Assembly (NCBI GenBank): GCA_959347315.1
Contig: OY365807.1
Span: forward strand, 8,284,415-8,348,414
Source of the DNA: Bimastos eiseni
Lineage: Eukaryota > Annelida > Clitellata > Crassiclitellata > Lumbricidae
Length of the DNA: 64,000 bases
Direction: 5' to 3'
A model generated the notes under the pieces. It searched no databases. It had not been told where the DNA came from and worked only from the letters and a program-made list of their open reading frames with translations. Position numbers and translations under genes: made by a program. The stretch's first letter is position 1; every line of letters starts with the position of its first letter. This document shows, piece after piece, positions 35,601-47,811 of the stretch.

Positions 35601-38600
35601 CGAGACCTAGCAAGGACCGCCATACCAAAGAGATGCATGCTTGTTTGTACGTCTGTATGAAAGTATACGCATTAATTTGTATAATGCTGATGGTTGTCAG
35701 TGCGACCTCTGTGATTGAAGACGTGGATTCGGAGTCCTTCGTTCCTATTCGGTGACGTCATCCATTGTGACGTCATGCGCGTCAGGTTGATGTCAATCCA
35801 TCCGCTCCGACTGGAAAGCAGCGTCACCCGCTGCTCCAACGACTGCTGCTGAGAAGGATCTCTGAAAAACAAATGCAACTCATTGCATACGTATGAAATC
35901 ATATATGCATTAATGCACGAATGCATGTTTATATGTGCATACATGTCTGTATGTAGCCCATGTATATGAAAATATTTGCATGTGTGTAAATGTATTTACA
36001 TTACAAGTATTATATGCATGTACAGGAACGTGAATATATGTATGCATGCATGTATGTATGTAGCTATGTATGTAAAGTTTGGATTATTTAAAGCTATTGT
36101 TAAACATTTGTTATGTAAGGATTCTACCGCATCTTTCCATAGCTTTCCATCTTATGGAATGCACAATGAGTGTGATAATTATGTGGCGTTCTGCCGCCCG
36201 AGCGCCTGCCTAGCGCTAACGGACGGTGTCGACCCCAGCTCGCTGACACGCCTGGAGTCGCCCGAGTCACTTTCTTACCAAATCTCAATGCTAATGGTTA
36301 CTCTCTATATCTACCAGGATGTTCACTATCACCAGGCAAGATTAGGGACGGGTTTCTTCTCCAAGAAAGGTAACACGGCTCGAATTAGTAACGAGGTCTG
36401 ACTCTGCCTAGTTCGCGGTCGCCGGATGGGCAACGTTCTGAGGATGGCCTTACTCAAAACAGGGTTCATAATCATACCGGCAGGAGTCTTCCTCGCCTTG
36501 CATACCTTCCAAGCTACTAGCCTCGTCTTCCTCTACCTCTACCTGATGTCGTACCGTTCAGCATCTTGTGACTCTGAAACTATCGCCATTTAGGGACACC
36601 AAACGTTCTCTTAAGTTACGAGGTTCAGACATATTTGAAACAAGTCCATAAGCCATTTCGGCCTATACAATTATCGGTAGCTAAATCCAACGTCTTATAC
36701 TCTTAGACATTACTGTCCCCAACTCTCTAACCTCTGTCGTCCTAGACACACCAGTCTCACAGCACTTCGTCATATCATGCTAGACACTTAGCTATCACGT
36801 CTTCTGCTCAACACGTATCTCTCGATCTATTTCCGTGTATGGTATAAACGGCCGCACACGTATATTTTGTCATGCACATTTGACTGACTACGTTCCCGTC
36901 CTCTGTGTTAGCAGTTACCCACCAACACTGATATATTCTGCTTCGATAAAAATGACACTGGCATGGTATTCACGGACACTGATAGTGAAGGTCTTCTGTC
37001 TATAACCTTCGCTATCTGCACACAGATCTTCGATCCGACCTACGCACGAGGGGGCCCGACCTCGCACTTTAGTCAGCTCTCAGAACTGTGTGTGACGACA
37101 AACAACCATGTATTCACCTGGGTACCCGATTACCCAAACGTACTCGTATCGATCACTTCGATCACACACGCAAGTAGATACACTTCGGGAAAACGGGAGG
37201 AGTATCTATGACCAACGTAGGTAGCCAACAGTAATATTTACGCATCGATCAATTCTTGGTCTGCTTACTATCTTTACCCTGGGTTTCCGACTGCCCAGAC
37301 TTTCACGTCGGCCTCTTGGCCCATTTCCGTGTGTGGCATACCGGCCTCACACGCATAAGTTATCATGCACACGATTGACCGTCCTCTGCGTTGGCAGTTG
37401 TCCGCCAACACCGTAATATATTCTGATACTCGGGAAACCGGAAGGAGTAACTATGACCAACGTAGGTAACAAACAAGAGTATCTATCGAACGACTATACA
37501 GCCATCAAGAAGAGTTACTCGACTAGTAACCTGAAGGTATCAATCGGCACCAGTGTTTTCTCTTGTTTGTCACGTGCTCTTCTGACGTGTTCACCCTCCA
37601 CGTGTAATTCCAGCGGGTCCTTCGGGAATTTCCCCGATAATTCTATCGAACGTATTCAATGGAGAACTTTCCCCGTATGTGCCAACGTTCCACCGGCAGC
37701 TCTCTCGGTTTGTACGGCTGCTACTGCGGGAATCTACTCGGCTTGCATTTCTTGCGACCACCCGAATTTTCATGTCTCCGACAACCTGGGGAAAACGCGA
37801 GGAGTATCTATGACCGAACTAGGTAGCCAACAAGTATATTCCTCGGTCTGCTTGCATCTGTCATATACTTTAATATCCGATCACCCAGACTCTCACATGT
37901 CTTTAACTCTCATCGACTGCATTTATTCATCCCATCGTAGGAACATATTTGTATTCGTCACCTAGAGATCTGACCAACGGTAATGCACCAACTCTCGTTT
38001 CTCAGACTCGATTCTCTCACAGGCAACTGAGGTAAGTGTCACCACGTTACCTCTATGTTTCACACAGACCTGTATTATTATAATCACTTTCTCTGAAGCA
38101 ATTGTACTCTGTCTCTTATACACTGGAACGAACCACTGGCAGATCTTTCGAGGAAGTCCTCGAAAAGAGATTATGTAGTTAGATCTACAAGAAGAAATTA
38201 GTAGACGCCTCGCGGGGAAACCGCGAGCCAAGATATTGCAACTAGACACACAAGTGAATAGATTTCTGGAAAACGAGAGGAGTAAGTGTGACCGACCTAA
38301 GTAGCCAACAAGAATATTTACCGAAAGACCGTAAGACAATCAAGAAGACATACTGCGGGGACACCGTAAGTACAGATATTACGTTTAGTAACTCAATTAA
38401 AGATACGCGGGGAAACCGCGACCTAAGACATTGCGATCAGACACGCAAATCAACAGATTGCTGGTAAACGGGAGGAGTAAGTATGACCACCGTTAGGTAG
38501 GCAAGCATAGATATTTACGGAAAACCGTAAATAGAAAGAATATGCGGAGACGCCCACAACTGATAAGGTTTTTGGCACCAAAGGGAAATTTCCCTGTATC

Positions 38601-41600
38601 GAACGCACCAATGGGGTCACCCTTCCCGTATTTATCGAATGTATTCATGTTTTCCAGTATTTGTCAACGGCTTCACGGGGCCGCCCTCCCCGTCTTTTAA
38701 CCAACGTGTACACTGGGGAATTCTTCCCGTAAATTGTCTCAACAGTCGCCATAAATCTGTCTCGATGTAGCGTTCGGTTGCTCGGGGCTTTACCCGATCT
38801 CTATTTCTCACGGCCACCGACGGGGTCACGTATCCGACAACCGGCTGGTATTCCCGAGGAGTAACTATGACCGATCTAGGTAGCCAACCAGAATATTTCT
38901 CGGCCACCTGAACTCTCACGGTCTGCACGGTCGGGGATTTTTCCAGTCTATCTCTCTGTCGGCCGCCGAGGCCTCTCTCGCTATATGCGTCGGTCCCTTC
39001 TGGGACTCACCCAGTCTGTATCACTCACGGCCACCAACGGGGTCACCATCTTCCCCGTATTTCCGAACAGAACTGTCATTTATTCATTTAATTCTCACGA
39101 TCGGACTTTCTCTGTCAGCCTGTTGACTCTTACGATCAGGGCACGGTCCGTCTTGCGATCGACGGCAGAGGGGCCCACCCCACCAGATCAGCGAAAAGCA
39201 GCACCAGCCTGACCGCGAGAGCGGCTGTCACTAGAGGTCGTATTTATATGGCAACACTCAACGATCCCTGAAGCGGTACGAGAACCACTCTACGTATGAA
39301 GCAGTACGAACCACTGCTCCACATATATAGCGATGCACCGCATGTCAGGCTATACTCAAGCCAATTCATGCGTCTGCAAGCTATGCACTCAATTAAAAAC
39401 CGCCGATCGGTCTTCCTTCCTATGCGCAACACTGTAAAAAAATAGACGTAAAATAACACTATGGCGAGCCGATTATTTAAATAAATCATTCATTCAAGCC
39501 TTGTGGCCTGTCCGCCACAATTATGCTCTCTCTTTTTTTCTTCGTTCTATTATAAAGTTTTAAGCGTTTTTTAGCTGTAATTCCCTTCATTGATAATTAT
39601 AAGAAAATGTGCTTATATAACACTTGGGACTTTTTTCGAGGGGATGGGGGAGCGCAGAGCTTTGTGGCGTCATATTTGAAGGGTTTATGACTTATTGTGA
39701 CGACGTGTGACGAGAGGTAAGGGGGTCAAAATTTGTCCGAAAATTGCTTGACGTTATTTATGGACGGACCTTATATACATGTGAATGAACTTGATTTTTA
39801 TGCTGTGAAGGGATCGGAATTTACGTAAGTATGTGTGTGCCTGTGTGCCTGTGAGTGTGAGTGTGTGTGCCTGTGTGTGTTTGGTCTTCCCTGTGGGCGT
39901 GTTTCTGGATTTATTTGGAAGAGAGTGTTTTGGCAGGAAGGCGCCATCTCAACTACTGAGCCACTCTGTGACGCCTTTAGTTGATGGATGGATGGATGAA
40001 TGTAAGGATGGATGGATGGATGTAAAGATGGATGGATGGATGGATGGACGAATAGGCGGGTGGATGAATGAATGGATGCATGGATGCCTTTAATGTATGA
40101 ATGGATGTATGGATGGACAGGTGGATAGATGAATAGATTGAAAGGTGAATGGATTGATGAATGGGTGGATGGAAGAATGTATGCATCTATCCCTGAATTC
40201 ATCTACTTAATATATAAATGGATAAATAGAGGGACAGATTGATACCTGAATGGAAAAATACAAGAATTTAGAACACGAATCAACGTACACATGGACAAAT
40301 ACCCACACACACACACACACGCACATATATATATATAATAAATATATATAGTATCATATATATACATATATATTAGGCCCACTTACGTATACACATGCAT
40401 GCATTCACTTAATCTATACATATTTGTAAATATATATATATAAGGGTCTATGAGAAGATGTCTAAACAGAAGAGAACTACTCGGCAGGCTCTTGAGTTTA
40501 GAAGGCTTGAAAAGCCCCAAATAAATAGGATGCAGAAGGGAAATAGAAAGCTTCCCCTCCTCATGACTGAGACCACCCCTCCACGATCCCTCCCTCCGCT
40601 CAAACACATTCCGTCAATCCAGTTGCTCAATCGACCCTCCCTTCTTCCACTCATGCAAATGCCTCCAGTCACAGATAGCGAACGCTCTGTGAGGAGACGT
40701 CTTGTTCTGTGCTTTCCGTTGCAATGGACTGTATACAATTCGGCTGCCGGCTATTGTTATCTCACCACTCGGAATCTATCGGAGAAGGAAGGGATAGGAT
40801 GGTGGAGTCGGAGGAAGAGGAAGAAGAGGACGATGAGGAAGCAGAATAGGAGAAGAAGGAGAAGATAAGACGAAGAGGTAGAAGAAGATGAGGAGGAAGC
40901 AGAGGATGAGAAGGAGAAGGAGGGAAAGAGAGGAGGGAGAGGAAGAACAAGAGGAGGATGCGGAAGCAGAGGAGTAGAATAGAAAGAAACAGAAAAGGAG
41001 GAGGAGGAAGAAAAGGAGGTAGAGGTTGGGAAGAGAGGAGGAAAATGAAGAATGAATGAAGGATGGAGGAAAATTAGGAAGGGTATGAGCAGGAGGAAGG
41101 GGAGAGTGGAATATTAGGAGGAATATAAAAAGAGAAGGAGCATGGAGATTACATGTGTGAGGAAGATAGAGAGGATGAACAGGAAGAGCACAATGGCATA
41201 GAGGAAGAGGAAAGAGGAGAAGAGGAGAAGAGGAGTAGGAAGCAAAAGAGGAGGAGAAGAGAAAGATGCGAGGAGACAAAGAGAGAACAGGAGTTGGAAT
41301 AGGATGAATGTAGGAGGAGGGTTCAAAACAAAGCACGATACGAATGAGGAAGAAGAGGAAGAGGAATCAGAAGGATACTAAAAGGAGGAAGAGGAGGAAA
41401 GACGGAGGAGTAGAAGAGGGAGGAGTAAGATGAGAATCTGCTGACCTGTCGAGGAGGAGTGAGTCGTTTCTTTCTATAGGTCGATGGATTTCGATTCGTA
41501 TTTTCTCAGTCGCACCTCTGACCGTCGGCGATTTGTATATTCTGAGGAGTGCGCCTGTTAAGACATCTGTCGACGACACTTGGCTGCTCAGGTCAAAACG

Positions 41601-42787
41601 ACAGTCGATCGCGAACCGGTTCATCCCGTTTTCATTATCGTTGAACGCTGACAGAGGAAGAACGAGAAACAAGACATTAGGAATTTCAATCAACTGCTCA
41701 AGATATTAATTTCCCTCTAATGCTATCCATCAATCTATCGATTAATCGGTATATACACACATAATAATATACATATACTCAGTGTTGTATGCAAGACCTT
41801 AAACTTTAAGACCAAGACGAGATCGAGACAGTGAGGTACTGAGACCGAGACCGAGACAGTGGTACCGAGACCGAGACCGAGACACTAGTTTCAAGACAGT
41901 TCGAGACAGTAAAAGACGAAGTGATCCTATATAAAAGGCAGTAAAATACTAATGTATCAGTTTTCGGGAATAAGGTTTATTTGTAATTTCAACTTGAAAC
42001 TTAATTATAATGTATATTGTATCAATTCCCAAGAACAGTTTTTATATTGCCGAGTTATATCTTTTTCGATATTTCTTCTTCGGCCTATCTTCTGAATAGT
42101 AAAGAAAGCACGTCTGAAATCTTCTAGACGATTTTAAACAAGCAAATTCTATACCAAATACCAAACGAAGTTATAAATTTGCGCATATCCTTACTCATCC
42201 TGAAAAACTCGAAGTTGTTCCCGTGTTCCGGTCGTTTCGGTTATGGTGGTTTTACATCAATGACAGACTAATAGCCAATAGCTATTGTTTGTAAATAGGC
42301 CTAACTTCAAATTGCGTAAACGCAAACTTCACAATTTCAGGTTCTCTCTCAGACATTTTTCCACTTTAGGACAATTGAATTGATTTCAGTATCATGTGAC
42401 TCGCCCGTTAACCAGAATTGCCGTTTATCGTAAATTCCGGTTTAAGTTTTAGCGCAAAATTTTAAGACTTAACGCGAAACTTATCGAGACCGCTTGTTCG
42501 AGACAGAACAAGACTTTTACGTCAAGGCAGTTTCTAAAAATTCGAGACACTACCTCGAGACCGAGACCGAGACAGCAGGCTTCCGAGACCGAGACACTAA
42601 AAAGCTGTCTCGAGACGTCTCGAGACCGAGACACTGTCTCGAGACCGAGACACTGTCTCGAGACCGAGACACTGTCTCGAGACCGAGACACTGTCTCGAG
42701 ACCGAGACACTGTCTCGAGACCATACAACTCTGCATATACTATATAAACATATTTATGTTTAGGTGTATGTGTAAGTGTAGGTGTGT

Positions 42788-42850
<63 letters not shown>

Positions 42851-45800
42851 TGTGTGTGTGTGTGTGTGTGAGTGCGGGCGTGCGTGTGCTGCCTGTGGCT
42901 CTCTGCTTACCAACCGGACTTACTTGTCTAAGTACCTATCTATCAATCAATATAATAATATTCTATCATTTTTTCTTTTTTATTCTCCTACCAATTACGA
43001 TGAAATAAAATAAAAAAGAGTGCAAATAGACTATTATAATATTAGTTAATTGGATAATAAACTCTTCAACGAACTCTAAACATCTGCTAATTGTCGGCAG
43101 GCTTTTGATTTCACTTGGAAATGTTTTCTCCAAACGCTAAACTGAGAATTGTTTGATCCGTAAGTGAGCTGCTTCGCTAGTACAATAGCGAGAGTATATT
43201 TAGTAAAATAAGCGTCAATAGTAGAACCTATATATAGTGTTGGTGTATTCAAAAGATATCGGCAATAATTTAAATTAATGCACTTGAAATATATTTAGAT
43301 TATGCTAGGATAATAAATTATAATATGTTAAAAATAGATGATCGATGCATCATTTCCAACTAACAGGTCTGACCCCAATTAATTCCAATTGCACGTCGTT
43401 GGATATTTTGGATAGGTGTCTAACGCGTTATGGGTAGCTGAATCCCCATCACACATTATGTACCGTAAGACATACACCCATAAATGAGTGTCGTACAGGT
43501 TGAATTATATAAACATAGGGGAGAAATGTCTGATTACAAGTAGAAATTCTACGCTTTTAGCATTTTTTTACGAAATTTCTGTGCAATGGTCCCTTCCAGT
43601 TCAGATGGTAGTTAACAATGAAACCAAGGAACTTGAATGAACCATTTGAGCCATGTACCTATTCTTAGGTTTGAGCTCCATTCTATACTTAATGCTGCTG
43701 CCCGACAAATTGGTGGCATCCCTAAATTTGCCCACATCTCTTCTTTCATCAGTGACTCTTCTCATTGGATCTTTGTTCCTCAAAACATACAGTTGTTCAA
43801 GTTCTCACGCTGATGCGAAACTGTCGTTAGCTCTGCGAAACTGTCTTGTTTGCTTAGCCTGACATACCTTTTGACCCTCTGTACCAGAGTGTCCTCCGAA
43901 CCAAAACTGGCTTTTCTCCGCTCATCTGCCCGTGGATCATTGCTGGTCCCCGTATGCGCAGTGCTATGGCCCAAAAAAGGAGCTTTACTTATGTGGGTCC
44001 ATCCAGTTGAAATAGTATTCCTCTCCCCTCTGGTGGAGCTGCTCGTTCTTTCCTCTGCTATAGGCTGCTCCATTTCGGAGGCGCTTTAGACTAGGACTTT
44101 CTTATTTACCACCTAGCCAGCGCCACTTGGGTGATTTTGAGCGACGCTTTCAAAAATTGTCAGTAATAATTACAATTACAACATTAATGACATGCGTTGT
44201 CTTTCACCAGTGAGGGACTACTCGTCCTCGACCCATCTTTGTGTTTGCGATTTGATCTCGACAGTCGTCGCTCTACCTTTTGACGCAAGTCACGCAACCT
44301 GGCCCAACCTGACTCGGCTACTGACTCTGAACATTCATGCTGTTGACGTGTGAATCCGTTGGTTGGTCATACATTTGTGTGTGGGCCAGCCATTGATGAC
44401 TCTTTTAGCCTACTATGTACTGTTAGTCTGTTTTTGCTAACTCTTTTAACACTCATTTAAATGACATTTAACATATTGCAGTTAGCGCAGAGTGCGCCTC
44501 TGAATAGATTTCTTGAAGAGGCGCTGTATCAAATTTTAAACGATTAAAATAGTGTTCGAAAACAAGGGGTTTTTACAGAGTGAAATCAGGTAAAGTTGGC
44601 GTTTTTAAAGTTGAGTGCTACACTGTTAGCTTGAAACAAACAGCTGTTACAATTAATTGCTGGGTTGTCATGTGAAATAATTTATCTAATATCTAATGAT
44701 CATTTATCGCGGTCCATGGCATCTACAATGTTCGAATGCGCGTCCAGCATATAGGTCCCATTGGAATAATTCATATTGGGTGACAGTAAACAGGTTTTTT
44801 GGAAAGTTAAGTGACTCTATTTGACATTAATCTTTCTTGATTTTCGAGAAATAAGGGAAGACAGATATTGGCCGGTAATTATTTAGTTTCTTTTTCCCTC
44901 TTTTATTTGAAAGAAAAAATCTAACTGCTTAGGAAAAAATATCCGTTTAGTGGATGTTTTATAAACGTCAGACAGCCAGAGACAATAACGCCCATCTTGC
45001 ATTACTGCATGACTAGACACTACTAAACAACTCTACGAGAGACAGCACACGCATAGATCGGCTTCCTAGTTTTCAGTGTATCACCATCTTGCTCACACAG
45101 ACACAGACACACGCACAAACACACACAAACAAACACAGACAATCACACGCACTCTTTCGTTTATGGGTTAGAATGCACCAATGTCAAACGGCAATCCATT
45201 GATAATCTCACGGGTGACAGGGCCTCTGATGTCGCTCTCCTCTTTTCGCTTTGGACTGGCACTGCCAGAGTACGGACAGAGATTAATCGTATCTTCCAAA
45301 CCTCAATACTCATTCCTCCTTTCCTTGATTCCTTCCATCTTTCCATCCTATATTACGGGGCTCCACAGCCGAACTGTTCGGCTGCAACTGTTTCAACCCG
45401 CAGCGATGAGAGTCTAATTCTACGCCAGTCTAAACAAATGTTTACTTTCCGTTCTCCCTCACTCCATCCATCCGTCATTCATGTCCTCCCTCGCTCACTC
45501 ATTCTATTTCTCCCTCCTCCTCCTCCTCCTCCTCCGCTCATTCCTTCAGCCACGGCAGCTCCCTGCTTAGGATATGGCGGTCATTAACAGCAGCAGCAGC
45601 AGCCGTCAGCATCCGAAAGGCAGAGGATGATCGTAGCCAGGTTAATATCCGTGATGACTGCGGTTATTAGCAGAGGGAAAGGAGATGATGGACGACCGTA
45701 GGCAGCAGGGCAGAGCGGAGAACAAACAGCAGGACGATAAGAAGAAGGAGCAGTAGGTGTATGGAGAAGATGAGAAGACGACTAAGACAGAGAGAACATT

Positions 45801-47780
45801 GGGTTAAAATGTTTAAGGAGAAGAAAGCTGAATAACAAGAGCAGACGTAGTGTAACCTAGTAGGAGGGTGTTGAGAATGAAACAGAGGAGCGACAGAATA
45901 GAAGCGGGAAATATAAAGGGAGAAGGAGGTGGGGAAGGAGGAGAAGATGGACGCAGGAAGAATGGAAGGAAAATGAATGGCAGAAGGGGAAAATAGAAGA
46001 ATAGGAATTGGTGGAAGACAAGAAAGGCAAAAGGAGGTTGAGTTGGAGGAAGATGAGGAGAAGGAGGAGGAGAATAAGAAGGAGGAGAAGGAGGTCAAAC
46101 GAACAGAGAAGAAACGGATAAAGAGGGAGAGGAGAATGAGGAAGAAGAGCGTGGGTGGGAGGATGGATTGGGAACTGCGTCTGTTCTGCTGTCACGTGAC
46201 CAAACGATCTGTGGAAATAGCGATGCATTGCGTTTATTGCAAAAGAACTCCTTCTCTTTGGTCGGGAAACTCAATCGGTCTGTTTTGAAAGCTAGATCTC
46301 CCCGCCTTTGATCTTCTGAATGTCATGAAGGAAAACGGAGGATTAACAGAAGGAGGAGGTATAAGCGAAGGAGGAATAGGAAATAGAGGAATAGTCGGAA
46401 GAGGAATGGGCGAAGGAGGAGGACAAGGAAGATTGTGAGGAAATGGAGAAGGAAGATGAGAATGATATCGGTCATAGGACTAGGAACAAAGAAGTAAAAG
46501 ATGAAAATGAGGATGAAAAAGGAAGAATAAAGATAGGAGATGGAATGTAGGGAATAAAAGAAGAAGAGAACGAATGGGAAGGAAGAAAGAAAAGCAGGAA
46601 GAATTTATGTAAGAGAAGAGAAAACACGAGTAAGAGGAATCGTAGTCTCAAAATTTCTAAAGCGTCACTTGAAAGCAAAGGTAGGGCACCAGCTTATTCA
46701 CGAGGAACAAGAGGAAGTAGAGCAGAAGGAAGGCGACGGCAAATAGGAAGAGAAGAACAAGAAGTGATGAGAAAGAAGGTAAAGCGATGAGTAAAAGAAA
46801 ACTTAAGACAAAGAAAACAATAAATGGGGTGGAGTTGTGGAAGGAGGGCAAGTGGGAGAGAGGCGGAGCATGAGAAAACAGAGTTCATCTGGCGACTGCT
46901 AGTAGAAATGAATGTGACGTTCGCTGAACGAAATGATTTCAGAAGCTTCCGCGACGACGTCATCTGACGCCATCTTGCGTAATATATCGTCCGTTTGTAA
47001 GCTCCGATTTATCTAGCGCATTTCGCTGCGGAGATGGTCCCTTGAAATGAGATCAGTGGCTCTAGAAGGAAAGAAGCGGGCGGCATAAAACGGCGATAGA
47101 TGAAAGCGCAGTTAATCGCGCATTTATTGAATAAAACCTTATCAGAATTCGTAAACAATTTGCATTCGTAGACGAGACTTGAGCTAAAGCACCTGCTAAC
47201 CACCTGTCTGCCGATGGTAATGGTTCACGTGGTGACGGTGGTGGTCGTGGTGGTGGTACCAGCGGTAAATCGAGGAGGTTTGGAGCGGAGAGCCTCGCAG
47301 CTATTTAGGAGCCATGGGGTCGACCACAGTTTATTTATCAGCCACGAATTCTCAATGGTTTCTTTCTGATGCCCGCGAGACCCAGCCATATTAGCAGCTA
47401 AACGATAGCAGCTGCTGCCGATACCAGCCGACGACGGGAGTCAGAAGAGGTCGCGCTGAACCTTTTCTTTCGCCCGCTGGGTTTATTCCACGCAAATCAG
47501 TCACTGGGGTTCGTTCAGTTTACCCAGTCCGTTCACCCCGATTGCAGGTTTCAAACGACGGATTCCTCTTGACAATGCAAAATTGCGGGCGTTTGTTCAT
47601 TCGTTCGCTTTTTTGTGTGGTGCACATTTCGGAAAATCTGAATCTGTCACTTGTTCTCTCTTTCTTACAGTGTTTCTCTCTGTCTCTCTCTGTCTGTCTC
47701 TCTCTGTCTTTCTCTCTGTCTCTGTCTCTCTGTCTCTCTCTGTCTGTCTCTGTCTCTCTTTCTCTCTGTCTCTGTCTCTC

Positions 47781-47811
<31 letters not shown>

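Noticed and set aside
36200..39240. A real 28S rRNA gene or an R2 retrotransposon in the BMP intron
   Set aside because: Only one short 28S-like core repeats; the surrounding 28S sequence is absent and there is no reverse transcriptase frame.
46981..47203. A possible alternative BMP propeptide exon (minus strand, frame with SRDHLRSE)
   Set aside because: The resemblance is a few residues, the phase does not fit, and exon 2 at 41446-41647 fills this role exactly.
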